Assembly (NCBI GenBank): GCA_030849465.1
Contig: JARVLF010000015.1
Span: 1,364,001-1,428,000 of the forward strand
Reading direction: 5' to 3'
DNA: 64,000 nt
From: Moesziomyces globuligerus
Lineage: Eukaryota > Basidiomycota > Ustilaginomycetes > Ustilaginales > Ustilaginaceae
Numbering within the stretch: position 1 is the first letter of the stretch; every line of letters starts with the position of its first letter. A program made the translations under genes and the position numbers. The notes below the pieces were generated by a model. That model saw only the letters and a program-made list of their open reading frames with translations, had not been told where the DNA came from and did not search any database. This document shows positions 47,396 to 57,975 of this stretch, in pieces.

Positions 47396-50380
47396 GCCCG
47401 CAATTCGGTCGTCCGTTTCCTTGTTCCTCTCTCACTCACCCTGGGCAGCCCCCCAGCCCAGCCTTGGCGCTGGGCTCGGCGTGAACACAAGCTTCATGCC
47501 GACTCGCACCAGGCTCGCCGAGCTTAGCAAAGAAGAGAGGACGCTTGAAGCATCGGGTGCGCGCTTCGCATCGAGCCAAATGCGCAAGCCCACTCAGGTC
47601 CCAACCTTGCCAATCTGACAGGTCGGACAGACGACAGCTGCGCCACTGCTTTTTTGTTTTTTTGGGAGCTCGGCTTTTTCGCACGCCCACGCCCCACACC
47701 CCCCCCGCTTCGCCTTTGTCCAACCCACTCAACTGCCGTTGCCATCCATGCTCATCTGAGGCTCAGTGGGAGTCGTACGCCCACGGCCGCATCTCATCAC
47801 GTCCAAAGTCGACCTGGATGTCTGAGGGCGCACGTCTCAAAGGAGGGGGGTGGGCGATTCTTTTCTTCTCAAGTGCGAGGTGGCACCGCATGGCCAGTCG
47901 AGGCGAGCCGAGGTTGCCAGGGGCAAGTCATCGGTTGTCGAGGGCGTGCCGAGCAGGGCCTGCATGCTGTTCGCTCCCCTTTTTTCATCGAGGTTCTTTT
48001 TGTTTTTTGGCGCACTGCCGAGCCAAGCAAGGTCGATTGGCAGACGCCTCTTTTTTTTTCTTGCCCACCTCCTGGTTCCTTTTTTGCCAATTTCCGAATT
48101 CGAGTGGGCACTTGGCCTCTTGGAGGCTCGCTTCGGCGCGGGCGATCGGTGAGCCAAAACGAGAAAAGTAAATAAAGGCATCTCAGCTGTCACACGTCGC
48201 GGGATTCAACCAGGGTGCACACCCACCGCCTGTCCAATCGGTCACCCATCCATTTTAGGCCCACACGCAGGATTTGCACGCTGCGTCGACAGACGGCCCG
48301 CCCAGCCCGTCCAGCCGCGCGCGCCATGCATTTTCAAGTTCAGCTCGCACCTCTCGCAGATCCATGCCGTCATCGGCTGCAGTCGCACCACAACCAACGT
48401 CCGGATCCGGCCCTTCGGCCTTGCCCTGCCGAACTTTGGGTGGCCTTGCCATTGGCCTTGGCCACTCGACAGTTCACCCCATTTTCTTGCTTGACTGGGC
48501 CCGGTCAGCTTACTCTACGACATCATGCTCGGTGTCGTACGCGTTGCGGCCCGCTCAACCGTATCATGAGATGAGGCCCAGCCGCGAACGTCGGATGCTG
48601 GCAAGAGATCAAACATGCGCCGGGAGGCGAAGCTGCCCTCTCATCCGGCGTCGACTTCGCTTGACTGCGAAACTCGACTCGCTTGTGCGCTCGACTGCGT
48701 GGTCGGCGCACGCTTGCCCGTCGTGCATTGCATCGTCGATCTCGACTGCATTCGCTGCGTGTTCCTGGCTCCGACACGCCATGCCATGCCATCTCATCTT
48801 TGCTGTACCACCGCCTTGTGCTCCCAAGCGTCCCACCCCTGCAGCATGAAAAAAGGGGTTTCCCGAGGGCGTCGCAACCCACCTATCCGAACTTTTTCTT
48901 CCCACTCTCGCCTCTCCCTTTCTTGTTGACGTTCCTCGGTCCCTTTGCTCGTGACTGCTGGTGTGCTACATTTCGCGTTGTATTCTTTGCCGAGTCCCGG
49001 CGGCGCTTTGCTTGATCTTTCGCTGTCACGCTCTAAATGTGATGGAAAAGCTTAGAGGTGTCGCTGGGACGGCATTCCGCGGTCTGTCTGACGTTTGTTT
49101 TTTTCGCGCTAGGAAAACAGTGCTGTCAGTGGCTCGCTTGCACGCTAGCTTGCTCAGCCCTCGACCACTGTGACGGCTCGGCTCCTGAACGCCACGAAAA
49201 AGGGCTTGGTGTGCTTAGACTGGCGGTGAGGGGTGCATTCACGCCCAAGCCTCCGTGCGCACGGCAGGGAGACTGACAGCTGTCGTGGAGCACGCCGCAC
49301 GCCTCAGGTGCAAGGGGCTCCGTTGCGGCGATCATCAGAACCCGCTCGGGAGTGATAAGACTTGCTTTTTCACGAAAGGCCAGCCGCTCTTGGCTTGGGC
49401 CCCCTCTGCTTCGCTGTCCGGCTCAATGTCGCTTGCCGATCAAGCCTTGCCTTGCACACAAGCCTGTCGTGTGGAACAAATAAACTTACACCACCTCCCG
49501 CCTGCCTATCCCCAGATGCAAGCCACAATTTCCACCCCCATCTGAGCGGCTGTCAAGCGTGAGAGCGACATGCAGCCCGCTCGAGTCTCTCGACGGACGG
49601 CGACGTTTCATGGTCCCACTTGATGCCTCGCGTCGAGCCACCAAGCTGCCGCAAAAGAGGGTCTCTAGGGCCCTGCCTGTCACCCGGATAGAATGGTTCT
49701 ATGCGCCCGTCGATGCGTGCTGTCAGTCTAAAGCGAGGTGCTACTGCATCGCCTGCGGCCGACTTCGACCATGATGGCCGTGTCTATGCACTCGATGGGG
49801 CGTGAATCGCATCCCGAATCTACATTTCTGTATGCACGAACGACTAGCGTGGTTTGAAACACAGATCCGACCCCGAAGCTTCTTTTCCCACGAGAGCGCT
49901 GCTGATACCCAGCCGCTCGATTTTGCGGCGCGTAGTCAACATGCACGTTGCGCATCGGATCGCGCTGCCATGCGCTCTCGATCAGCCCGATGATCCTCTC
50001 GTCCGCTCGTCCACCCAGAACGCATCTCGGCCTGACCCTGCAGCATGGAATCGCCTTCGGATCACGCCGATCCGTCGCTTGACCGGAGACCGTGGTAGGA
50101 GTCGCTGCTCCCATCCTGGCTTCCTTTCGTGCGAGTCGGTCCCACAAACAGTCAGCACCTGTCAGCGTAGCACGAGACAAGATGAGGGTAGGAATGTTAG
50201 GTCGAAGTGTCGCGTGCGAGGCACGCTTCTCCACAAAATGAACGGGAGCGCAACACGCGCAGGGGCCGCCCTCCACCGAACCGAGCTTGGCATTGCCTTG
50301 ACAGACGCTCATCACTCGCAGCATCCAACCTCCTATCAGCGCCTCATCGACGCAGCCAACTTGCTCGAGGTCGCAGGGAC

Positions 50381-50444
50381 GCACCACGGTCGAGCTCCCG
50401 CATTCACCGCCTGCACCACGGTCGAGCCCCCGCATTCACCGCCT
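50381..50444. repeat. 32-bp tandem duplication upstream of MVP1
   Basis: Copies 50381-50412 and 50413-50444 match at all but one base (CTCCC versus CCCCC). The second copy ends 106 bp before the MVP1 ATG, so it falls in the promoter or leader. Confidence 0.85.
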
Positions 50445-50550
50445 GGCTGACGGCCCACTTAGCCGGAGCGGCTCCGACTAGCGCATCATCGCACTCAGCG
50501 TTCAGAGGCGCCCGGATCGTCACCTAATCCATCATCGCGTTCACCTCGAC

Positions 50551-52713
50551 ATGTCTCGCCAGCATCGCCCCTTCACCTGGGGAGGGGCGCAGCCAGGCTC
50601 ATCGTATCTGGATCCGAACTCTCCTTCCATTGAGTCGAGCACCTTCGGCTGTAAGTATAGGTGCGAAGCATCGATGGACAACCGACTCCAATTGTGTGTT
50701 GTTCGCCATATAGTTGACATGTCTGCTGAACGAAGATTCTCTTGCTCTCCTCGCCATGCGAACGACACAGTCGAGCCCAGCGTCCCACACGCTTATCGGC
50801 AGGCGTGGAACATCATCGTCTCAGGATCTCCGCAAGAATCATTCGCGGATCCGATCGATGCCGACGTCCCGCTCGGCCTGCTGCACTCGTTCCTCAGCTC
50901 GGCGGCCAAGCTCGGTCCGGGAGGTGCTGAGCAGATCGTCAACTCGGCGTGCAAAGGCTCGCGCTGCTCGCGGCTCGACTTCTACCTAGCGCTGGGGCTG
51001 CTGCATCAGATGCAGCAAGGCGACGAGCTCGACGTGTACGCAGTGCAGCAGCGACTGACGACCGGCACGCTGGGCGTGCCCGCGCTACACACAGCCGACT
51101 TCTCCACCGAGGCGCGTCACAACCACACCTTTCCACCGCCCGCTGCGCCGTCGGGCTTCTCCAGAGCGGACGCACGGCCAGCGGGCCCGATGCGCGAGAT
51201 GTCGGATCCGTGGAATCCGAGCGGCAGCAGCGTCAACGGTAACGAGCACCGATCCACCATGAACAACGCTTACGACGGCATGCCGCAACAGCACGGGAGC
51301 TACGACTCGGCTTTTCGTGGCGGTTTCGCTACCAACGGCTCGTCTGTGTCTGCTTCCGACCGCACCCGGACCGCCTCCGCCGATCCCAGACGCTCGCAGC
51401 AGCTCTTCACGCACGCCGAAGATATGCCGAACGGCTTGCTGGGCGCAGAGCACGCGCGGCCGATGGGCCGACAGTTAGCAGCGCGCCAGGAACGGCCGTT
51501 CTCGTACATGTCCGATACAGCCGAGATCAACGCGGCGGATGCGACGGAGGATCCAGCAGCGGAGCTGCCCGAGGACGAGGTGACGGTGCGGTTGCGGAGC
51601 GAGCTGGAGGGCTTCATCATCAAGCACAACGTATACGTGGTCACGTCGAGCCTGCGAAAGTCGTCGGTGACGCGGCGATACAGCGACTGGCTGTGGCTGG
51701 CCGAGTGCCTGGTGAAGCGCTATCCGTTCCGGTGCCTGCCCGTGCTGCCGCCGAAGCGCCTCGCGATGCCGCTGGCGGGCCGCCATCTCAGCGCGGACGA
51801 CGTGTTCATCGAGAGGCGGCGGCGCGGACTGGAACGCTTCCTGCGCATGATCACCTGCCACCCGATGCTGCGCAGCGACAAGCTGGTCGAGATCTTTTTC
51901 AGCGAGCCGCGTTCGATCGCCGAGTGGAAGGGCTCGGCGCCAGCGCTTTTCCTGGACGAGGAAGGGCTGGTGAAGATCGTCGATGAGGCGGAACGCATGA
52001 GCATCCCCGAGGATCTCGAGCTCAAGCTGACGCAGCAACGCAAGGCGATCCCGGAGCTGCTCGAGAGGTGGACGGCCATGGTGGCGCTGTTGGAGCGGAT
52101 CGTCAAGCGCAACGATGCGGCGGCGGCCGACTACTCGAGGCTCAACTTTTCGCTGCTGTCGGTCATCGAGACGTCGGCGAAGCGGTGGCGACCGGGCAGC
52201 GACAACTCGCAGCGGACCGAGGAGATCATGTCGACGACGGCGGCCATCCTGCAGGAGCATTCGGATGCGACGGCGTCGCGCGTGAGTGCCGTGTCGCTTT
52301 CGACGCTCGAAGGGCTCAAGGCGCAGCGCGACCTGATTGTATCGTTCCGCGACCTGGTCGCCCGACTCGATCGGCAGCTGGTCGACCCGATCGACATGCT
52401 CAAGAAGCGCATCGAGGCGGCGCAGAAGAAGCTGACCACGCTGGCCACGACGCCGGGCAACGCGGCGAGCACCGAGCAGGAACAGGCGACGCTGACGGCG
52501 CAGGTCAAGCAGGACACGCTCTCGATCCAAAAGTACCTCAACCGCCGCATCCACGCCAAGAAGACCATCTGGGAAGAGCTCATCTGGTTCCACCACCGCT
52601 TCAAGGCGGTCGAGCACGAGCTGCAGAAGTTTGTGCGCGACGAGACCTTCTTCCTCGCCAACCTCACGCGGACGTGGGAGACGACCGAGATGAAGATGAA
52701 GATGATTCGGTAA
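50551..52713 (+). CDS. MVP1: Sorting nexin Mvp1 (SNX8-like; PX and BAR-like regions), probable 2 exons
   Basis: The proposed exons are 50551-50650 and 50771-52713 (680 residues). The frame also stays open if the 120-bp intron is kept (720 residues). After splicing the N-terminus reads SSTFGFEPSVPHAYRQAWN. A PX domain lies at about 303-413 with RRYSDW, LPPKRL and RRRGLERFL, the usual phosphoinositide-3-phosphate-binding positions. The C-terminal 270 residues are helical and BAR-like, with the end YLNRRIHAKKTIWEELIWFHHRF typical of Mvp1/SNX8. Mvp1 coats endosomal tubules and returns cargo from endosomes to the Golgi. The intron is supported by GTAAGTATAG, a T/C-rich tract and CACAG, and by the odd Cys-rich sequence it would otherwise encode. 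Confidence 0.88.
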   Translation: MSRQHRPFTWGGAQPGSSYLDPNSPSIESSTFGCKYRCEASMDNRLQLCVVRHIVDMSAERRFSCSPRHANDTVEPSVPHAYRQAWNIIVSGSPQESFADPIDADVPLGLLHSFLSSAAKLGPGGAEQIVNSACKGSRCSRLDFYLALGLLHQMQQGDELDVYAVQQRLTTGTLGVPALHTADFSTEARHNHTFPPPAAPSGFSRADARPAGPMREMSDPWNPSGSSVNGNEHRSTMNNAYDGMPQQHGSYDSAFRGGFATNGSSVSASDRTRTASADPRRSQQLFTHAEDMPNGLLGAEHARPMGRQLAARQERPFSYMSDTAEINAADATEDPAAELPEDEVTVRLRSELEGFIIKHNVYVVTSSLRKSSVTRRYSDWLWLAECLVKRYPFRCLPVLPPKRLAMPLAGRHLSADDVFIERRRRGLERFLRMITCHPMLRSDKLVEIFFSEPRSIAEWKGSAPALFLDEEGLVKIVDEAERMSIPEDLELKLTQQRKAIPELLERWTAMVALLERIVKRNDAAAADYSRLNFSLLSVIETSAKRWRPGSDNSQRTEEIMSTTAAILQEHSDATASRVSAVSLSTLEGLKAQRDLIVSFRDLVARLDRQLVDPIDMLKKRIEAAQKKLTTLATTPGNAASTEQEQATLTAQVKQDTLSIQKYLNRRIHAKKTIWEELIWFHHRFKAVEHELQKFVRDETFFLANLTRTWETTEMKMKMIR
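50651..50770 (+). other. Probable MVP1 intron, length a multiple of three
   Basis: This 120-bp segment has a consensus donor (GTAAGTATAG), a branch-like TTGAC, a pyrimidine tract and a CACAG acceptor. It contains no in-frame stop, so retention would add 40 residues without a frameshift. Confidence 0.75.
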
Positions 52714-53504
52714 GGTAGGTGCGCTGCGACGCTTTCACGCTTGTTGTATCTGGCATCATTGCATGGGCACATACCATTCGGGCTCTTCAGAAACGTGCGC
52801 GCGAGAGAAAGAAGGATGGAGGCGAGGCGTGTTTATGCGTGGCCGGAGTGCCGTGCGTGGCATGCAGGGTTTCGTGGCTGGGGTCGATTCGAGTGTGGAT
52901 CGCAGCTGTCGCAGCTGGATTGCCGGGCAGAGGTGAGACGGGAGCCGGGAGTGGCAACGTGAATTTGGCGAAATCAGCATTTTTTTTGGCGGGTGTTGCT
53001 GTGGGACCGCTGTTTTTTCTTGGCCGTTGGGGGGTGGAGGCGCAGGAGCTGCAGGGCAAGCAGGCGTGGTTGAGGGCTGAGCTGCACCCTGACCTCCCCG
53101 TCTAGCCGCCTTCTCACCTGCGTCCCGCGACCATTCATCCAGCTGCCGACGCTCTAGCCCGAATTCCCGCTCTTCAGGCCCCGCGATGCATCTTGTTGCC
53201 CCACCACCCTCGAGCGCATCACACTTCTTCGATTCACTCGTCACACTCTAAAACGCAACCTCGCTCACACACGCACGCTGGTTCCGCCCACATCCGGAGC
53301 TCTGCAAAAGGCGCACGACAGGCTCGGATTCAAAACGCCATCAGCAGACATCCAACTTGCGTCAGCACATCTGACACTGCCAGGCAAAGCAGGCAAAGTA
53401 CGATTCGCCATCAAATAAATTGCTCACCGGCTGCTCATCGTCGATCCGTCATCACCTAGCCACCAGCTGAAGCGGACCAGGCGCTCGCCTCGAAGCACGC
53501 GACG
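52714..53504. promoter_or_regulatory. MVP1-BRF1 spacer (co-oriented)
   Basis: This 791-bp region contains the MVP1 3' flank and the BRF1 promoter. A C- and A-rich stretch (53180-53450) precedes the BRF1 ATG. No gene or tRNA is seen. Confidence 0.45.
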
Positions 53505-55751
53505 ATGAGGTGCACCAACTGTGGCTCGTCGGCCATCGACTATGCGGACAACCAGGCGGTGTGTTCGCAATGTGGTGTCGTTCTCGAAGAGTCGCAGATC
53601 GTGAGCGACATCACGTTCGGCGAAAACTCGGCGGGAGGTGCGGTGGTGCAGGGTAGCATGATCGCCGCCGACCAGGCGCGTGCGCGCGTCTCGGGCCCCG
53701 GCGGCTTCCGCGGTGGCTACGTGAGCGAGTCGCGCGAGATGACCATCTCGAACGCGCGAACAGGCATCCACAACATGGCGTCGGCGCTACGCATCCCCTC
53801 GCACGTCGCCGACCGCGCGCTGCGCTTCTTCACGCTCGCGCTCGACGGCGGCGCCTCGGCGGCGACGGGCGACGAGCCCAAGAACTACGTGCTGGGTCGC
53901 AAGTCGGAATACACGGTGGCGAGCTGCCTCTACGTGGCGTGCCGCATGGAGAAGACGACGCACATGCTCATCGACTTTGCCGACGCGATCCAGGTCAACG
54001 TCTTCATCCTCGGACGTTCGTACCTCAAGCTCATCCGCGTACTCAACCTGCGCTTGCCGCTCATCGACCCCTCGATCTACATTGCGCGCTTCGCCGCGCT
54101 GCTCGACTTTGGCGAGGAGACCCAAAAGGTCGCCTACGACGCCTCGCGCCTCGTCTCGCGCTTCCAGAAGGACTGGATCACCGAGGGACGTCGACCGGCG
54201 GGTATCTGCGGCGCGTGCCTCATGCTGGCCGCGCGCATGAACCACTTCCGCCGCTCGGTGAGCGAGGTGATCCAGGTGGTCAAGATCGCCGACGTGACGC
54301 TCAAGGCAAGGCTCGACGAGTTCAAGAAGACGCCGACGGGACAGCTCTCGGTGCAGGACTTTAGGAACGTATGGCTCGAGGAGGAGCACGCACCGCCTGC
54401 GTTCCTCCGCCCGCGCGAGCCCGCGGCGAACAAGCGCAGGCGCAAGTCGTACAAGAACGTCCAGCTCGACGGCGTCGATGCGGACGCAGCTGAGGGTTCG
54501 GATGCCGACGCTGAGGCCGATGTCGAGGTCGAAGGCGATGCGGCCAACGGCGCTGGCAAGGGCGCGCAGGCCGAGGCGACGGACAACATCGATCCGGAGC
54601 TGGAGAAGGTGGTGGACGCGGCGACCGAGGCGGAGATCCAGCAGTATCTTCAGCAGAGCCTGGCGCAGGAGCTCGATCGCGCGCTCGAGACGCAGGAGCG
54701 CGAGCGCGAGACGCGCGCCAAGGCGGGCAAGGTGAGCGCGGCGAGCGCATCCACCTCGGCGACCTCGGAGGCGCTGGAGGGCGTCGAAGCGCCGATCCCG
54801 GATGCCTCGATCGCGGGAGCGTCGGGCTCGCGCGAGGCGCTGAGCATCAGCAAGGCCGGCAAGCTGCTTCCGCTCGGTGGGCTGGGGATGGACGTGTCGG
54901 GTACGTTTGGCGACGCCGAGGCGAGCGGGAGCAAGCCGCGCAGCGCGCCGGCGGCGGCGACGACGGTGGTGGACGAGCTGGCGGATCTGGACGAGGCGGA
55001 GCTGGACCGGTTCATCCTCTCGGCCGACGAGGTCAAGATCAAGGAGCGCGTCTGGATGGAGTTCAACAAGGACTGGATGGAGCAGATGCTCAAGAAGCAG
55101 CTCAAGCTCGAGCACGACCAGAAGATGGGCGTGCCGATCCGCGAGCCGTACCGTCGCAAGAAGCCCAAGGCGCCGCGCGATGCGGCGACGGCGATGCACA
55201 CCAGCTCGGCCGCCGAGAGCGCAAAGATGATGCTCAAGCAGAAGCAGTTCAGCAAGAAGATCAACTACGACGCGCTCAACAGCCTCTTCCCCGGCGCCAA
55301 GAACGTCGGCGGCGGCGGAGGCAGCAGCAAGAACAAACCGGGTCGGAAGCGCGAGGCTAGGAAGAGGGGCAGGCAGGAGAGCAGTGACGAGTCGTCGTCC
55401 GAGTCCGAAGACGAGGAGAGCGAGAGGCAGAGGCAGCGGGGGAGGGAGAGGGGGAGGAAGAAGGGCAAGGCTTCGGGCCAGGCTGCGGGAGAGTACTTTG
55501 GATCCGGAGACGAGGCGGTCGAGGTGGTGGAGGAGGAGGGCGATGTGTTGCCGCCGTCGCATCCGCTGCGGCGGCAGGAGACGCGGCTCAACAAGCGGCA
55601 TGCGGCGTCGTCGGCGGCCGAGGAGTCTGGCGTGACGGATCTGGGCGAGGAGGTCGACGAGTGGGCCGACGAGGGTGCGCTCGACCTCAATGCCGACATG
55701 CGCAGGAAGCTGGGATACTTTGACCACGATGACGGCGACGATGACGAGTAG
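53505..55751 (+). CDS. BRF1: BRF1, TFIIB-related subunit of RNA polymerase III factor TFIIIB
   Basis: The protein has 748 residues in a single exon. An N-terminal zinc ribbon uses Cys3, Cys6, Cys20 and Cys23. Two cyclin-like repeats follow at about 80-285 (YTVASCLYVACRMEKTTHMLIDF and PAGICGACLMLAARM), as in TFIIB. After a linker rich in Ala, Glu and Asp, the BRF1 homology region lies near 500-590 (EVKIKERVWMEFNKDWMEQ, then INYDALNSLFPG). The C-terminus has basic and acidic Ser/Glu-rich tracts. With TBP and Bdp1 it recruits Pol III to tRNA, 5S and U6 genes. Length is somewhat above yeast Brf1 (596) because of the linker and tail. It lies downstream of MVP1 on the same strand. Confidence 0.96.
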   Translation: MRCTNCGSSAIDYADNQAVCSQCGVVLEESQIVSDITFGENSAGGAVVQGSMIAADQARARVSGPGGFRGGYVSESREMTISNARTGIHNMASALRIPSHVADRALRFFTLALDGGASAATGDEPKNYVLGRKSEYTVASCLYVACRMEKTTHMLIDFADAIQVNVFILGRSYLKLIRVLNLRLPLIDPSIYIARFAALLDFGEETQKVAYDASRLVSRFQKDWITEGRRPAGICGACLMLAARMNHFRRSVSEVIQVVKIADVTLKARLDEFKKTPTGQLSVQDFRNVWLEEEHAPPAFLRPREPAANKRRRKSYKNVQLDGVDADAAEGSDADAEADVEVEGDAANGAGKGAQAEATDNIDPELEKVVDAATEAEIQQYLQQSLAQELDRALETQERERETRAKAGKVSAASASTSATSEALEGVEAPIPDASIAGASGSREALSISKAGKLLPLGGLGMDVSGTFGDAEASGSKPRSAPAAATTVVDELADLDEAELDRFILSADEVKIKERVWMEFNKDWMEQMLKKQLKLEHDQKMGVPIREPYRRKKPKAPRDAATAMHTSSAAESAKMMLKQKQFSKKINYDALNSLFPGAKNVGGGGGSSKNKPGRKREARKRGRQESSDESSSESEDEESERQRQRGRERGRKKGKASGQAAGEYFGSGDEAVEVVEEEGDVLPPSHPLRRQETRLNKRHAASSAAEESGVTDLGEEVDEWADEGALDLNADMRRKLGYFDHDDGDDDE

Positions 55752-56418
55752 TGTCTGCTGTCGTCGGGAATGCCAAGCCAGTGTATTGGGTCTACAGACG
55801 AAGCATGGCTTGTGAATTGTGGCCGCATGGCGCAGAGAGGGTTGCGGACAGTCTGTGCGTGCTGCGGTGGGAGCTTGGCGCGGGTCGAGGGTCGGATGCA
55901 CAGACGCGTCTGTGGCGCGGCGGCGAGCATCCGCGGTCGAGTTTGTGGAATTTGAGCTTGGCCCAGGGTTTTTAGGCTTCGGCGCGACAGCCGGGGCGAG
56001 TGGCCGAGCTATGCTTTGCCGAGCACACGACTGGCATTTCTTCCGGGCTGCCAAAGAGGCTCCTCGGCCAACCCGCCACTCTGCGCTGCGCCCTCAACGC
56101 CCCCAGTCTCAGAGGCGAGAGCACGTTCGCCGTCCCTCGGCCCGTCCGGCTGACAGGTGGTGGCAAACCGCTCGACCGCTCCCCAAGCTCGCTCTCCATC
56201 ACCTCCCTGGCCCTTTCGGTAGTGTCTATATACCTGGAGCAGTCTGATCCTGCTTCTCCCTTTTCCTCCTCGTACCGTCTCTCTGGCTGGCTTTTGGACA
56301 CCGGTTGTTCAGGCCTCCTCTTCGTTACCACTAGCAGCGTAACACCCACACCGGTGCCGGGACTCAGCGATAGCATAGGGACGCGATTGGAGCCGGAATC
56401 TGGGCAAGCGGACGCACG
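55752..56418. promoter_or_regulatory. BRF1 - secreted hydrolase spacer
   Basis: This 667-bp spacer lies between co-oriented genes. A TATATA-like stretch (56227-56232) sits about 190 bp before the hydrolase ATG, inside CT-rich sequence, and may be its core promoter. No other gene is seen. Confidence 0.45.
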
Positions 56419-57837
56419 ATGTTGGTGGGCAAGCTGTGGATGGCCGTGTTGTGGGCGTCGGTGTGCGGTGCATCGACGCCGTCGTCGGATCCGGGCATCT
56501 ATCCGGGCGGCGATGCGAATCCTGCCTCGGGATGGTCTACGCTGCCCAGCATCCCTGGTGCGCGGGTGGATGATAGCAGTCTGGTGGTCGGTTCCGCAAA
56601 CGCGACGCTGGTGCACTACATTGATTCGGCGTACGATGCGACCAAGATCCGACGCGCGGTGATCCAGATCCACGGCGAGAACCGCGATGCGTGGAACCAG
56701 TGGCTGTACGCCGACCTTGCTGCGACGCGTGCGGCCTCGGGAGGCTCGTTCGACCGCGACGAGGTGGTCGTCATGGCGCCCATGTTCTTCAACACCCGCG
56801 ACCGCGGCGCCTACCCCTTTGACCCCACCCTCGACCCTGGCCCCACCTCTACCCAGGACACAGCTACCCCGACTCGAAGACAGGCGTTCGTACAACAAAC
56901 CCCCACCACCGCAAGCATTCCGGGCGGTGGAAGCGTGGGGAGGATGGCGAAGCGCGGGAGATTTCCGATTCCCTTGGGACGGGTTAGTACGTCGAGTGCG
57001 TTGATCTGGCAGTCTGTCGAGTGGGGAGACGGGAGCGTGGCGTACGAACCGCAGGATGCCGATGTGGGGAGTTTCGATGCGCTGGATGCGGCGGTCGAGT
57101 TCTTCCTCGACCGCACGCGCTTCCCGCGCCTTCGCAAGGTCGTCGTAGCCGGCTTTAGTCTGGGTGCCCAACTGACGAATCGGTACGCGACGTTTCGAGC
57201 CGATACCTCGAACGACGATCGGATGATCTACTGGGTCTCGAGTCCGAACTCGTTTGTCTACCTCACCGATTCTCGACCTGCGCGCATCGGCGCTTCGTGT
57301 CGCGAGACGTATGCAGACTACAAGTACGGTCTCAACGGTACGCTCCCTGCGTACATTCGTCGGAACCGCATCTCGGCCTCGCGCCTCGTGCAGAGGTTCC
57401 TTGGTCGGACGGTGTTCTACCTTGTCGGTATGCGCGATCGCAGTGCCGGACTCGATGCCTGCGCTCCCAATGCGCAGGGAACTGGGCACTTGGATAAGAT
57501 GTGGTACTGGACCCAATCCGTCCTCCCCTCCCTCCCTGGTAGCTCGGGTAGACACGGTCAGCTGCCCAGCTCGAGCGAGGTCAGATGGGTAGAGAACACG
57601 GGACACGAGGACTGGAAGGTCATCACCTCGGATCCGGGCATCGAAACGCTTTGGCTCAAACACTGGTACGCCAACGGCACAGACGCAATCGCTCCCCAAA
57701 CCAACGGCGTAAAGGCTGCAAAGACCCCCTCGCTAAAACAGGTCTCCAATTCGGCCAGCCGCTCCCGAAACGCTCCCTACTGCACCGCTCTCGCAGTACT
57801 CGTTGCCCTTGCCCCCACACTCGCATCGCTCGCATAA
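56419..57837 (+). CDS. Secreted alpha/beta hydrolase, probably GPI-anchored
   Basis: The protein has 472 residues and no intron. A signal peptide covers about 1-18 (LWMAVLWASVCGAS). The core has VIQIHGENRDAW (strand and oxyanion-hole region), VVMAPMFFN, and the nucleophile elbow GFSLGAQ with Ser247. ENTGHEDW supplies a probable catalytic His396. About 60 residues (about 130-190) between the early strands and the nucleophile look like a low-complexity loop. The C-terminus has small polar residues (NSASRSRNAPY) followed by a hydrophobic stretch ending at the stop (ALAVLVALAPTLASLA), as in a GPI-attachment signal. It therefore probably sits on the outer plasma membrane or cell wall. The substrate is unknown; possibilities include esters at the fungal surface. 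It converges with MOB4 at 138 bp. Confidence 0.75.
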   Translation: MLVGKLWMAVLWASVCGASTPSSDPGIYPGGDANPASGWSTLPSIPGARVDDSSLVVGSANATLVHYIDSAYDATKIRRAVIQIHGENRDAWNQWLYADLAATRAASGGSFDRDEVVVMAPMFFNTRDRGAYPFDPTLDPGPTSTQDTATPTRRQAFVQQTPTTASIPGGGSVGRMAKRGRFPIPLGRVSTSSALIWQSVEWGDGSVAYEPQDADVGSFDALDAAVEFFLDRTRFPRLRKVVVAGFSLGAQLTNRYATFRADTSNDDRMIYWVSSPNSFVYLTDSRPARIGASCRETYADYKYGLNGTLPAYIRRNRISASRLVQRFLGRTVFYLVGMRDRSAGLDACAPNAQGTGHLDKMWYWTQSVLPSLPGSSGRHGQLPSSSEVRWVENTGHEDWKVITSDPGIETLWLKHWYANGTDAIAPQTNGVKAAKTPSLKQVSNSASRSRNAPYCTALAVLVALAPTLASLA

Positions 57838-57975
57838 CTCGATAGATTCCCCCACCCACCACACATGCTGTATTTCTAGATCCCTCCCACTTTCATACGA
57901 GTTCGCTTCAGTCTCGGTGCAACTCGCATAGCAAAAAACACTCGTCCCATTTCGCAAAGGCCCAAGCGCGCGAGG

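Larger units (their letters stand above)
44894..50550. promoter_or_regulatory. 5.66-kb region without a supported gene, between TALE homeobox (-) and MVP1 (+)
   Basis: No open frame here looks like a real protein. The region differs from coding DNA by many A/T homopolymers, for example T runs near 47650, 48000 and 48050. It holds a purine-rich block followed by (AGC)11 (45500-45572), a (TGC)7 tract (46316-46337), an (AGC)14 tract (47051-47092), an exact ACAAAGGGA (47387-47395) and a 32-bp tandem duplication near MVP1 (50381-50444). It could be a long regulatory region, host a non-coding transcript, or hide a small intron-rich gene that I cannot see. Confidence 0.5.

Noticed and set aside
46589..47527. 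312-codon frame containing a poly-Ser run
   Set aside because: The Ser run is just the (AGC)14 tract; flanks resemble no protein.
49728..50435. 235-codon minus-strand frame before MVP1
   Set aside because: It runs through the 32-bp duplication, has no recognisable domain and no clear leader; it could be tested by RNA-seq.
53787..56054. 755-codon open frame antisense to BRF1
   Set aside because: It is Arg/Leu-rich with no domain and mirrors a strongly codon-biased GC-rich gene; BRF1 on the other strand is unmistakable.
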